From the NCBI RefSeq assembly GCF_014651875.1, contig NZ_BMXS01000017.1:41482-105481 (forward strand): a stretch of DNA of 64,000 nt, given 5' to 3'. Positions 36,302 through 44,799 of this stretch are shown here, piece after piece; the first letter of the stretch is position 1, and each line of letters begins with the position of its first letter. Both the position numbers and the translations under genes were made by a program. The notes beneath the pieces were generated by a model that saw nothing but the letters and a program-made list of their open reading frames with translations, had not been told where the DNA came from and did no database searches. The stretch comes from Litchfieldella qijiaojingensis. Its GTDB lineage: Bacteria > Pseudomonadota > Gammaproteobacteria > Pseudomonadales > Halomonadaceae.

Positions 36302-36877
36302 TTACCTCTTGCCTGCGGCGGCCAGCATCTCCTGCGCCAGCTCATGAATGGTCATGCGCCGATTCATCGCCGTCGAGCGCAGATATTGGTAAGCGACCTC
36401 TTCACCAATGCCGCGCATTTCCATGATCAACGCCTTGGCACGATCGATACTGCGCCGCTGAGCGAGGGTTTCCTGGGTACGTGTCAGTTCGCCCTTGAGG
36501 GCGCGGTGAGACTCGAAGCTGGTGATGGCGACATTGACCATCGAACGCATCAGCGCCGGCTTCACATGGTCGACGACATAGGCACTGACGCCGGCCTTGG
36601 CGGCCTGTCGCGTAAGATCCGGCGTTTCTTCCTCGGCCAGCATGATCATCGGCTTGGGGTAACGCCGGCCGAGTTGTCCCACATGTTCCAAGGTATCGCG
36701 ACTAGGTAGCGCGGCATCGATGATCACGGCATCCGGCTGCAGCCGCTCGACCACGGCATGCAGGTCCTGCTGTTCATCGACGGTGGCCAGAACGTCGAAC
36801 CCTGCCTCTACCAGCGCCTTTTCCAGCACTTGGGAGCGCTCGGGTTTGGCATCCACGATCAGCACCCTGATGGTCAT
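36302..36877 (-). CDS. nasT: ANTAR-domain response regulator/antiterminator NasT
   Basis: A 191-residue protein with an N-terminal receiver-like domain (residues 1-120; D54 in AVIIDAALP is at the phospho-acceptor place) and a C-terminal ANTAR RNA-binding domain (about 130-185: LAQRRSIDRAKALIMEMRGI, EEVAYQYLRSTAMNRRMTIHELA). NasT binds paired hexaloop hairpins in leader RNAs of nitrate-assimilation operons and prevents termination; its partner NasS normally holds it inactive without nitrate. GAGGAATCAGA precedes the ATG. The protein looks intact although its partner is destroyed. Confidence 0.92.
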   Translation of the reverse strand: MTIRVLIVDAKPERSQVLEKALVEAGFDVLATVDEQQDLHAVVERLQPDAVIIDAALPSRDTLEHVGQLGRRYPKPMIMLAEEETPDLTRQAAKAGVSAYVVDHVKPALMRSMVNVAITSFESHRALKGELTRTQETLAQRRSIDRAKALIMEMRGIGEEVAYQYLRSTAMNRRMTIHELAQEMLAAAGKR

Positions 36878-36908
36878 TCTGATTCCTCTACGATGGTGCC
36901 CGTGAAGA

Positions 36909-37045
36909 GGGTGTTTACAAACTACTGCGCTAGGCCATGCTGCGTTGAAATCAGCCTCAAAATGCTCATTTACAAACTCGTAAACTCCGCTTTTTCGGCT
37001 GATTTCGCCTTGCCTGACCGTCGCTCGTCACATTTGTAAACACCC
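36909..37045. repeat. 137-bp palindromic MITE-like element
   Basis: Terminal inverted repeats GGGTGTTTACAAA / TTTGTAAACACCC and a second perfect internal pair GAAATCAGCC (36947-36956) / GGCTGATTTC (36997-37006). The outer parts of the arms can also be aligned loosely, so the whole unit folds into one long hairpin. It carries no ORF and lies between nasT and the nitrate transporter. A shorter related word (GGGGGTTTACAAACC) occurs at about 3135-3149. Confidence 0.7.
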
Positions 37046-37279
37046 CCTGAGCGCGGCGTGCGTATTCACGAAGCGAATTCTGCCTTACCTCTCAAGCAAG
37101 CAAGAATCACGCCACATAGAGATGACACCTTGCAGCGCCATATTCGCGCCATTCCGAGGAATTGCCCGGGCCAGGATGCTTTTTCATGGTGCAAACTCCC
37201 CCTGACATGCGCCAAAGAAGCGCTCGACGATATCCCCGCACCCCCTACAACTTAATGATTTTCCAATATTTATAAAAAC

Positions 37280-37295
37280 TGGCATGCCAGTTGCT
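37280..37295 (+). promoter_or_regulatory. Sigma-54-type promoter of the nitrate transporter gene
   Basis: TGGCATGCCAGTTGCT matches the -24/-12 consensus TGGCACG-N4-TTGCW with the correct 10-base spacing between GG and GC. Predicted start about 37307, giving a 110-base leader before the ATG at 37418. It implies NtrC-type control by nitrogen supply. The rest of 37046-37279 shows nothing I can name. Confidence 0.7.
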
Positions 37296-37335
37296 AAGAG
37301 TTGGCCGACAAAGATATTCGCATGACGTGGACCAG

Positions 37336-37385
37336 GCCCAAGACGGGCACGAGTGCGTCGAACCCCAGGCCTTCAACGACGAAGG
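37336..37385 (+). promoter_or_regulatory. Possible NasT-binding leader of the nitrate transporter
   Basis: Downstream hairpin CCTTC-AACGAC-GAAGG (37370-37385) has a hexaloop with A at position 1 and G at position 4, the ANTAR recognition pattern. Twenty bases upstream GCCC-AAGAC-GGGC (37336-37348) is a hairpin with a five-base loop, so the first half of the motif is not canonical. A longer repeat CGTCGAA / TTCGACG encloses the second hairpin and could act as a weak terminator. Confidence 0.45.
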
Positions 37386-37417
37386 TACTCAACTTGCGTT
37401 CGACGAGGTTTGCCCAC

Positions 37418-38764
37418 ATGGAAATTCACAACAAGGCCAACAGAATCCGTCTGTTCAATCTGAAGACGCCACAAATGCGCGCCTTCCACTTCTCCTGGTT
37501 CGCTTTCCATATCTGTTTCTTCGGCTGGTTCGGCATCGCACCGCTCATGGCGATAGTGCGTGACGACCTGGGCCTGACCAAGACCCAGATCGGCAACACC
37601 ATCATCGCCTCGGTGGCCATCACCGTGATCGTGCGACTGGCGATTGGGGTGCTATGTGACCGTATCGGTCCGCGCAAGGCCTACACCTGGCTACTGTGCC
37701 TGGGTTCCCTGCCGGTGATGGGCATCGGCCTGGCCTCGAGCTTCGAAACCTTCTTCCTAGCCCGCCTGGCAATCGGCGCCATCGGTGCCTCCTTCGTGAT
37801 CACTCAGTATCACACCTCGGTGATGTTCGCCCCCAACGTGGTCGGTACCGCCAACGCCACCTCGGCGGGCTGGGGCAACCTGGGTGGCGGTACTACCCAA
37901 ATCCTGATGCCGCTGATCTTCTCCGGCATCCTGATGCTCGGCGTCAACGAGGCCTTTGGCTGGCGTCTGGCCATGGTGGTGCCCGGCGTGGTGCTGTTCC
38001 TAGTCGGTATCGCCTATTACTTCTTTACCCAGGATGCCCCGAACGGCAACTTCGACGAACTGCGTGCCCGGGGCGAGTTGCCCCCGGCCAGCGGCGAACA
38101 CGGTATGGGCCAGAGCTTCGCGGCCGCCGCCAAGGACGTTCGCGTGTGGGCATTGTTCGTGGTCTATGCCGCCTGCTTCGGCGTCGAGCTGACCATCAAC
38201 AACATCGCCGCCATCTACTTCTTCGACAACTTCGACCTGACGCTGGCCACCGCTGGTCTGATTGCCGGCCTGTTCGGCCTGATGAACATCTTCGCCCGCA
38301 CCCTGGGGGGTGTCTTCTCCGACCTTTTCGCCCGCAATGGCGGACTCAAGGGCCGTGTGCGCTGGCTGTTCATCGCCATGCTGTGCGAGGGTGTCGCACT
38401 GATGTTCTTCTCACAGATGCATGTCCTGGCACTGGCCATCGGCATCATGCTGGTCTTCAGCCTGTTCGTGCAGATGGCCGAAGGCGCCACCTTCGGCGTG
38501 GTGCCCTTCGTCAACAAGAAGGCCTTGGGGGCGGTAGCCGGCATCGTCGGCGCCGGTGGTAACGCCGGGGCCGTGGCCGCCGGTTTCCTGTTCCGCTCCG
38601 AATCTCTCAGCTACCAGCAGGGCCTGTTCTATCTCGGCATCGCCGTGGTGATTGCCTCGTTGTGTGCACTGGTGGTGCGTTTCTCTCCGGAAGTCGAAGC
38701 CGAGGAACAAGCCGCCTATCGCGAAGCCGCTGGCGACGACTCTCCCGCCCTGTCGCTGCGCTGA
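37418..38764 (+). CDS. NarK/NasA-family MFS nitrate transporter
   Basis: A 448-residue major-facilitator protein with 12 membrane helices. Nitrate-porter motifs are present: HFSWFAFHICFFGWFGIAPL in helix 1, the conserved substrate arginine in IVRLAIGVLCDRIGPRKAY, and the glycine-rich signature AGWGNLGGGTTQ (about 158-169), with the second one, VGAGGNAGAVAAGF, near residue 380. An in-frame TTG at 37301 lies upstream of the predicted transcription start; the ATG at 37418 with GAGG upstream is used. It imports nitrate for assimilation. Confidence 0.92.
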   Translation: MEIHNKANRIRLFNLKTPQMRAFHFSWFAFHICFFGWFGIAPLMAIVRDDLGLTKTQIGNTIIASVAITVIVRLAIGVLCDRIGPRKAYTWLLCLGSLPVMGIGLASSFETFFLARLAIGAIGASFVITQYHTSVMFAPNVVGTANATSAGWGNLGGGTTQILMPLIFSGILMLGVNEAFGWRLAMVVPGVVLFLVGIAYYFFTQDAPNGNFDELRARGELPPASGEHGMGQSFAAAAKDVRVWALFVVYAACFGVELTINNIAAIYFFDNFDLTLATAGLIAGLFGLMNIFARTLGGVFSDLFARNGGLKGRVRWLFIAMLCEGVALMFFSQMHVLALAIGIMLVFSLFVQMAEGATFGVVPFVNKKALGAVAGIVGAGGNAGAVAAGFLFRSESLSYQQGLFYLGIAVVIASLCALVVRFSPEVEAEEQAAYREAAGDDSPALSLR

Positions 38765-38805
38765 GCACCAGCCATATCGCCAGTCGCTCTGGCTTGCAAC
38801 ATGCA

Positions 38806-38827
38806 CCGCCGCCCGATTGGGCGGCGG
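38806..38827 (+). terminator. Terminator after the nitrate transporter
   Basis: Perfect 9-bp GC stem CCGCCGCCC / GGGCGGCGG with GATT loop, followed by CTTCGTTTCG. A second imperfect stem (GGGGCCGACG at 38886-38895 / CGCCGGCCCC at 38908-38917) follows in the leader of the methyltransferase gene and may be a further attenuator. Confidence 0.7.
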
Positions 38828-38943
38828 CTTCGTTTCGAACCAGCTGACAGACGGGCCAGAATTACCATGATCCCCCATACTGTAGGGGGCCGACGCAACG
38901 GAAAAGTCGCCGGCCCCTTCAAACCGATCCTGGAGGCACGACC

Positions 38944-39810
38944 ATGACACAGGTCAGCGAACAGCCCAGCGAATATGTCGAATTCTGGAACGACACTCTC
39001 GCCGAAAAGTTCGAACGCTTTCGCGAGATCCTGATGAACGGGCTGAGCTATCACAGTCGCGTCCCGCTCGAGAAGCTGGATCTCACGCCGGGATCACGCA
39101 TCGTCGATGTCGGATGCGGCTGGGGCGACACTGCCATCCACCTGGCGCAGCGGACCGGACCGCAAGGCTTCGTGCTGGCCCTGGACTGCGTCGAACAGTT
39201 CCTCGAGAAGGGTCGACAGGAGGCCGAGGCCGCCGGGCTCGAGAACATCCGCTTCGTGGCCGCCGATGTGGAGCGCTACCCCTTCGATCCTGAATTCGAC
39301 TTGTGCTTCTCGCGCTTCGGGATGATGTTCTTCGAACACCCCGTGGTCGCCATGCGTAATATCCGCACCGCGCTGCGCCCGGGTGGCCGCTTGATGTTCA
39401 TCGTGTGGCGCGATATCGAGGACAATCCGTGGCTCGGCATCCCCAAGCAGGTGGTGTTGGACTTCCTGCCTCCCCCGGGAGAGGACGCCCGCACCTGCGG
39501 GCCGGGCCCGTTCTCGATGGCCAACCCGGAAGTGGTCACCCAGCAACTCGAGATCGCCGGCTTCACCGACATAGCCTTCGAACGTAATGACGGACCGGTC
39601 ACGGTGGGCGATTCGGTAGAAAATGCCATGCAGTTCCAGCTCGCCCTGGGACCAGCCGGTGAAGTGTTCCGCGAGGCCGGCGAACTGGCCGAGCGCCAGC
39701 GCGACAGCATCGAACAGGCACTCCGCGATGTCTTGCGCCCCTACCTGCAGGGCGATGCCATCGTAATGGGTTCCAGTTCGTGGACTATCACGGCACGCAA
39801 CCCCGAATAG
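38944..39810 (+). CDS. Class I SAM-dependent methyltransferase
   Basis: A 288-residue methyltransferase. Motif I VDVGCGWGDTAIHLA (about 49-63), the acidic residue after strand 2 in ALDCVEQ, DVERYPF for the adenine-side loop and ALRPGGRLMFIVW for motif IV/post-II are all present, placing it in the UbiE/Methyltransf_11/25 group. The C-terminal part ends SSSWTITARNP. The substrate is unknown. GGAGG seven bases before the ATG supports the start. It is not obviously linked to the nitrate genes upstream. Confidence 0.82.
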   Translation: MTQVSEQPSEYVEFWNDTLAEKFERFREILMNGLSYHSRVPLEKLDLTPGSRIVDVGCGWGDTAIHLAQRTGPQGFVLALDCVEQFLEKGRQEAEAAGLENIRFVAADVERYPFDPEFDLCFSRFGMMFFEHPVVAMRNIRTALRPGGRLMFIVWRDIEDNPWLGIPKQVVLDFLPPPGEDARTCGPGPFSMANPEVVTQQLEIAGFTDIAFERNDGPVTVGDSVENAMQFQLALGPAGEVFREAGELAERQRDSIEQALRDVLRPYLQGDAIVMGSSSWTITARNPE

Positions 39811-39916
39811 GGGATGCACTGATACTCTCCTCCTCCTACCGCCAGGGAAGGCGGCACACGCTGAATGTGCCAGCGGTTACACTGTCCTTTTCCGATTGCG
39901 ATAAGGGTTCGTTCGT

Positions 39917-41770
39917 TTGTCCTCGCATACCGACCGACCCCCGTCCACCAGTACCGATGCCGGCCCCCTGATGGGCTTCTTCGGGGTATTCCGTTACAGT
40001 CGCCGGGCGCTCGAGCTGGTGTGGGACACCTCTCGCGGCCTGACGTTCGGCCTGGCGCTTTGCACCCTGGTCGCCGGGGTATTGCCGGCGGTGGCGGCCT
40101 GGGTCGGTCAGTTGATCGTCGATGCGGTGGTCGCCGCCATGCAGACACACCGCGAAACGGGAGAGGCCGCACTATGGCCGGTGCTGCGCTACGTGGCCTT
40201 GGAAGCCCTGGTGATCGCTCTGATCACCCTGGCCCAACGCGGTCTCTCGGCCCAGCAATCGCTGCTGCGCGCCCTGCTTGGCCAGAAGGTCAACGTGATG
40301 ATTCTCGAGAAGGCCGGCACCTTGTCATTGGCCCAATTCGAGGACTCGGAGCTCTACGACAAATTGACCCGCGCCCGGCGCGAAGCCTCTGCCCGCCCAC
40401 TGGCGCTGGTGAACAAGACCTTCTCGCTTTTGCAGAATGCCATCTCTCTGGTGAGCTTCGGCGTACTATTGGTGCAATTCTCGCCCTGGGCGCTCTTGAT
40501 CCTCATGCTCGGCGCCCTACCGGTGTTCGTTTCCGAGGCCAAGTTCTCCGGCGACGCTTTCCGGCTATTCCGCTGGCGCTCGCCACAGACGCGCATGCAG
40601 ATGTATCTGGAAACCGTGTTGGCACGCGAGGACAGCATCAAGGAGGTCAAGCTGTTCGGCCTGGGGCCGCTATTCCTCGACCGCTATCGCGCCATCTTCG
40701 ACACCCTGTATGACGAGGACCGGCGCCTGACCATTCGCCGCGACACCTGGGGCTTCCTGCTCGGTCTGCTGGGCACCCTCGCCTTCTACGGCGCCTACGC
40801 CTGGGTGGTGATCGAGACCGTGGGCGGCAATCTCACGCTCGGCGAGATGACCATGTACCTAATGGTCTTCAAGCAAGGACAGGCGGCGCTTTCAGCAAGC
40901 CTGACGGCGATCAGTGGCATGTACGAGGACAACCTCTACCTGTCCAACCTCTACGAATACCTCGAACAGCCGGTCGAGTCCGACAGCGGCACCCTGACCG
41001 AGGGCGCCATCCCCGGCGACGGCATCCGCTTCGAACATGTCGGTTTCACCTATCCCGGGACCGACACCCCCGTATTGCACGACATCAACCTGCACCTGCG
41101 CCCCGGGCAGAGCCTGGCCCTGGTTGGCGAGAACGGCTCGGGCAAGACCACCCTGATCAAGCTGCTCACCCGCCTTTACCCACCTACCACGGGACGCATC
41201 CTGCTCGACGGAAGTGACCTACGCGAGTGGGATATCCAAACCCTGCGCCGGCGCATCGGGGTGATCTTCCAGGATTTCGTTCGCTACCAGCTCCAGGTCG
41301 GCGAGAACCTGGGGGTCGGCGATGTCGAGGCCTTCGAGGACGAAGCCCGCTGGCAGGCAGCAGCACGCAGCGGCCTGGCCGATGATTTCATTTCGCGCAT
41401 GACAAGCGGCTATCACACCCAGTTGGGTCGCTGGTTCAAGCACGGCCAGGAACTCTCCGGCGGGCAGTGGCAGAAGATCGCCCTGTCACGCGCCTACATG
41501 CGCGAGGGAGCCGACATCCTGGTGCTCGACGAGCCCACCGCGGCCATGGACGCCGCCGCCGAAGCCAAGGTCTTCGTCCGCTTCCGCGAGCACAGCCGCG
41601 ACAAGATGACCATCCTCATCTCGCACCGCTTCTCCACGGTGCGCGCCGCCGACCAGATCCTGGTGATCGACCGGGGCCGCATCGTCGAACACGGCGACCA
41701 CGCCACCCTGCTGGCCGAGAACGGCTGCTACGCACACTTGTTCCGGCTACAGGCCAAGGGGTATCAGTAA
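39917..41770 (+). CDS. ABC exporter, fused permease and ATPase
   Basis: A 617-residue half-transporter: six membrane helices in residues 20-330 (FGLALCTLVAGVLPAVAAWVG), then an ATPase domain with Walker A GENGSGKTT (about 413-421), signature LSGGQWQK, Walker B ILVLDEPTAAMD and switch histidine ISHRFSTV. It would act as a homodimer exporting lipids, peptides or drugs. The start is taken at a TTG with AAGGG upstream (MSSHTDRP); an ATG at 39971 is the alternative and would remove 18 non-conserved residues. Confidence 0.82.
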   Translation: MSSHTDRPPSTSTDAGPLMGFFGVFRYSRRALELVWDTSRGLTFGLALCTLVAGVLPAVAAWVGQLIVDAVVAAMQTHRETGEAALWPVLRYVALEALVIALITLAQRGLSAQQSLLRALLGQKVNVMILEKAGTLSLAQFEDSELYDKLTRARREASARPLALVNKTFSLLQNAISLVSFGVLLVQFSPWALLILMLGALPVFVSEAKFSGDAFRLFRWRSPQTRMQMYLETVLAREDSIKEVKLFGLGPLFLDRYRAIFDTLYDEDRRLTIRRDTWGFLLGLLGTLAFYGAYAWVVIETVGGNLTLGEMTMYLMVFKQGQAALSASLTAISGMYEDNLYLSNLYEYLEQPVESDSGTLTEGAIPGDGIRFEHVGFTYPGTDTPVLHDINLHLRPGQSLALVGENGSGKTTLIKLLTRLYPPTTGRILLDGSDLREWDIQTLRRRIGVIFQDFVRYQLQVGENLGVGDVEAFEDEARWQAAARSGLADDFISRMTSGYHTQLGRWFKHGQELSGGQWQKIALSRAYMREGADILVLDEPTAAMDAAAEAKVFVRFREHSRDKMTILISHRFSTVRAADQILVIDRGRIVEHGDHATLLAENGCYAHLFRLQAKGYQ

Positions 41771-41784
41771 CCCGGCAAGCGCGA

Positions 41785-42010
41785 TCACTCCATCTGACTC
41801 AGTAGCTGCATCCCTTGCTCAATATCTGCAGCGATGGCTTGGCAGAATACCTCTTCATCGCCACGCGATAACGCCAGGGTGACTTCACGATGATAGTCGT
41901 CGGCGATATGCGAGGCTCCCCAACGCATGCAGATATAGCGCATGCTCGGGCCATACTGCAGCCATAGGCTTTCGATCAACGGCAACAATACCTGCGAGCG
42001 GCTGCACTCC
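41785..42010 (-). pseudogene. C-terminal FCD-domain remnant of a GntR regulator
   Basis: About 70 codons at the end of a longer open frame match the last part of a FadR-type FCD domain: LPLIESLWLQYGPSMRYIC, the histidine helix ADDYHREVTLALSRGDEE and AIAADIEQG. No winged-helix domain is found upstream, where the frame (to 42168) runs antisense into the oxidoreductase gene and reads as non-homologous sequence. It is thus the truncated end of a regulator, perhaps once controlling the adjacent oxidoreductase. Confidence 0.65.
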
Positions 42011-42122
42011 CTTCCAGCATGCGTTTTCTCAGCTACCCTATGCAGTTCTGGCTGGCTGCTTGGCCGCCCTGAGCTATCTAACGCTCGGCTATATGTGAAG
42101 TGATCGACGCGGGACATCTCCC

Positions 42123-43529
42123 ATGCACATTGATCGACAACATGTTTTCTGGGCTTCGGCCCTACCAACGCTGGCGCCTCGTTCGCCGCTGACCGAACAC
42201 CGCCAGGTGGATGTCGCCATCATCGGCGCCGGTTTCACCGGCTTGTGGACCGCCTATTACCTGAAAACCCTCGCGCCCCACCTCGATATCGCGGTACTCG
42301 AGGCCGAGCGGGTCGGCCATGGAGCCTCAGGGCGCAACGGCGGCTGGGTGGTCGGCAATATTGCTGGACTGGAGCGTCATATCGGCAGTCTGCCAATGGA
42401 ACAGAGGCGTTTCTGCTGCCAGGTGCTGGCCGACAATGTCGATGAAATCGGCCATACACTAAGCAGGGCTGGTATCGACGCGGATTTCCACAAGGGCGGT
42501 GCCATCTATGCGGCAGCACGCTATCGAGACCAGATCGCCATCCAGCAAGACTACCTTGCCCACCTGCATGAACTCGGCCATAGCGAGAGGGCCTGTCACT
42601 GGCTGAACGCCGACCAGTTGGCGGAGAAAGCCCTTTTCCGCAATGGCTACGGCGGCATCTACCATCGTCAGGTAGCTACTGTGAACCCAGTCAAGCTGGT
42701 CACCGGCCTGGCCGATATGGTCGAACGCTTGGGAGTAACGATTCATGAGCAAAGTCGTGCTATCGCAATCGGTTCGGGCGAAGTGAGTACTCACGGGGGC
42801 ACCCTCGAAGCCCCCACCATCGTCTGCGCTACCGAAGGCTACGCCGAGCGCTTCCACGATCTCTGGCGGCACGTCATCCCGGTACAGAGCTTGGTGATCG
42901 CTACCGAGCCGCTATCGGAGGCCACTTGGCAAGAGATCGGTATGGCCGAGCGCCCCGCCTTCGCCGATGCCAGCCGTCTAATCAACTACGGTCACCGCAC
43001 CGCCGACGACCGCTTGGTGTTCGGCGCGCGCGGCACCTATCGCTTCGGTGGCAAGCCCAAGGTCGACCATGCCATCAGTGACGCCGATATCCGCATGCGT
43101 CGTGACCTGCTGGTAGACCTGTTCCCGCCGTTGGAAGGCATCAAGATCACCCACGGCTGGGGAGGCTCATTAGGACTATCGAGAAATTTCCGGCCCCATG
43201 TCGTTCTCGACCGCAAATCTGGTATCGCCACCGTTGGCGGCTATGCAGGCGAAGGCGTTGCCGCTTCGCATCTGTTCGCTCGCACGCTGGCCGACCTGAT
43301 CCTCGAACGCGACAGCAAACTTTGCCGCATGCCCTGGGCCTTCACCAATGCCAGTCACCGGGAGTTGCTCAAGCGCTGGGAACCCGAACCGTTACGCTGG
43401 CTCGCCGCGCAAGCCATCACTTTCAGCTACGCCGCCGAAGAAACACTCATGAAGCACCATAAATCCACCCCATTGCTGAAGCCTACCCTGACGAGAGTGA
43501 ACGATTACTTCGCTTCGATCATCGAGTGA
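42123..43529 (+). CDS. FAD-dependent amine/amino-acid oxidase (DAO family, PuuB-like)
   Basis: A 468-residue flavoprotein of the DadA/glycine-oxidase group. The FAD dinucleotide motif is VAIIGAGFTGLWTAYYL (about 30-46), followed by the family loop GHGASGRNGGWV (about 65-76), and the C-terminal FAD signature GYAGEGVAASHLFARTLADLI (about 378-398). The GRNGGW loop is shared with gamma-glutamylputrescine oxidase, so a polyamine-type or secondary amine substrate is likely but unproven. It stands alone next to a truncated GntR gene. Confidence 0.82.
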   Translation: MHIDRQHVFWASALPTLAPRSPLTEHRQVDVAIIGAGFTGLWTAYYLKTLAPHLDIAVLEAERVGHGASGRNGGWVVGNIAGLERHIGSLPMEQRRFCCQVLADNVDEIGHTLSRAGIDADFHKGGAIYAAARYRDQIAIQQDYLAHLHELGHSERACHWLNADQLAEKALFRNGYGGIYHRQVATVNPVKLVTGLADMVERLGVTIHEQSRAIAIGSGEVSTHGGTLEAPTIVCATEGYAERFHDLWRHVIPVQSLVIATEPLSEATWQEIGMAERPAFADASRLINYGHRTADDRLVFGARGTYRFGGKPKVDHAISDADIRMRRDLLVDLFPPLEGIKITHGWGGSLGLSRNFRPHVVLDRKSGIATVGGYAGEGVAASHLFARTLADLILERDSKLCRMPWAFTNASHRELLKRWEPEPLRWLAAQAITFSYAAEETLMKHHKSTPLLKPTLTRVNDYFASIIE

Positions 43530-43690
43530 ATGGAAACACATCGTCGATCACCACGTTCATGCCGGACAGGTTCAACAGCCGGTAGTGATTGTACTTATCA
43601 TGGGTATCCGACTCCGCTGCCATGGCCAAGTCTACGATCACACGAACAGTTGCCGGCGCCCCTGCTGGCACTGATAAGGGAGAAAATCAC
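43525..43690 (-). pseudogene. Unrecognised protein remnant
   Basis: A minus-strand frame without start codon ends in the gap after the oxidoreductase and reads like a natural protein C-terminus: APATVRVIVDLAMAAESDTH, then DKYNHYRLLN, then NVVIDDVFPFTR and a stop at about 43525. It has good codon use and no similarity to the shadow frames around it. I cannot name the family; it could be the end of a deleted gene. The rest of the gap up to 43796 shows nothing else. Confidence 0.3.
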
Positions 43691-43796
43691 CGGCAACGGC
43701 TAGTCACCTCCCCATCGCAAATAGCACTGACTACACTGGTAGCGCCGTATGTGCGCCCAATACAGGAACCGGGAATACCAGCAAGGAGAAAGAAAG

Positions 43797-44246
43797 ATGT
43801 CAGCCACCAACGAATATCGCGGGAGCTGTTTGTGCGGTGCCGTCAGCCTGACCATCAAGGCCGATGACCAAGACGTAGGAGCTTGCCACTGCAACATGTG
43901 CCAGACTTGGGGCGGCGGCCCTCTGCTGGCCCTGGAATCGATCAAGGAAGTGAAGATCGACGGTGAGAATGAGGTCACCGTGTTCCAATCGTCGGACTGG
44001 GCCGAGCGCGGCTTCTGCCGTCAATGCGGCACTCACTTGTTCTACCGGCTCCAGGATGGCAACCACTACGCGATTCCGGTTGGCCTGGTCGATAGCAGTG
44101 GGCCCTGGAACTTCACCACGCAAATCTTCATCGACGAAAAGCCGTCTTTCTACGACTTCGCCAACCAGACCAGGAACATGACCGGCCACGAAGTGTTCGA
44201 GGCCTTTGCAGGTTCGGCGGATAAAGATAAAGGAGGTAACGTATGA
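43797..44246 (+). CDS. GFA-family (CENP-V/GFA) zinc protein
   Basis: A 149-residue protein with the cysteine pattern of the glutathione-dependent formaldehyde-activating family: GSCLCGAV (about 9-16), ACHCNMC (about 30-36) and CRQCG (about 76-80), binding one or two zinc ions. Most members are not proven formaldehyde enzymes. The frame opens at 43749, but AGGAG eight bases before the ATG at 43797 sets the start. It overlaps the peroxiredoxin start by four bases, suggesting shared work in thiol or electrophile defence. Confidence 0.85.
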   Translation: MSATNEYRGSCLCGAVSLTIKADDQDVGACHCNMCQTWGGGPLLALESIKEVKIDGENEVTVFQSSDWAERGFCRQCGTHLFYRLQDGNHYAIPVGLVDSSGPWNFTTQIFIDEKPSFYDFANQTRNMTGHEVFEAFAGSADKDKGGNV

Positions 44247-44719
44247 CCATCGGCGTGGGCGAAAGAATTCCCGATGTGACCATCAAGACTAACGGTTCCG
44301 GAAGACCGGAGGATATTTCCACCGCTGAGCTGTTCGCCGGGAAGCGGGTGGTGATGTTCGCGGTGCCTGGTGCTTTCACTCCGGGCTGCTCCAACACCCA
44401 CATGCCAGGTTTCGTGATCAATGCTGACAATATTCTTGCCAAGGGCGTGGACACCATTGCCTGCATGGCGGTCAACGATGCCTTCGTGATGGATGCCTGG
44501 CAGAAACAGCAGAACGCCGAAAAGATCGTGATGCTGGCCGATGGCAATGCCGAGTTCGCCAAGGCACTGGGACTCGATATGGACGCCAGCGGTGGCGGCA
44601 TGGGGACCCGCAGCAAGCGCTTCGCGCTGATTGCCAATGATGGTGTCGTGGAATATCTCGGCGTCGACACCAAGGGCGTGGAGAAAAGCAGCGCCGAGAC
44701 GGTGTTCGCCCAACTCTGA
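44243..44719 (+). CDS. Prx5-type atypical peroxiredoxin
   Basis: A 158-residue peroxiredoxin. The peroxidatic cysteine is C49 in VPGAFTPGCSNTH; ADGNAEFAKALGL and the GGGMGTRSKRFALI block (R near residue 122) are typical of the Prx5/hybrid PrxGrx class, which uses glutathione/glutaredoxin as reductant. Here no fused glutaredoxin domain is present. AAAGGAGGTAACGT before the ATG is an excellent ribosome binding site, placed inside the overlapping GFA gene. Confidence 0.92.
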   Translation: MTIGVGERIPDVTIKTNGSGRPEDISTAELFAGKRVVMFAVPGAFTPGCSNTHMPGFVINADNILAKGVDTIACMAVNDAFVMDAWQKQQNAEKIVMLADGNAEFAKALGLDMDASGGGMGTRSKRFALIANDGVVEYLGVDTKGVEKSSAETVFAQL

Positions 44720-44799
44720 CGCTACACCCTCGGCAGCCGGTGCATGCCGCACCGGCTCTTCTCCTTCCGGGAAAACATCCAGCACCAGGGAACCGACTC

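Noticed and set aside
36909..37045. Short CRISPR or phage attachment site as an explanation of the repeats near nasT
   Set aside because: Only one nested palindrome, no repeat-spacer periodicity, no integrase.
37301..37417. TTG-initiated 39-residue N-terminal extension of the nitrate transporter
   Set aside because: Begins upstream of the predicted transcription start and is not typical of the family; the ATG at 37418 fits better.
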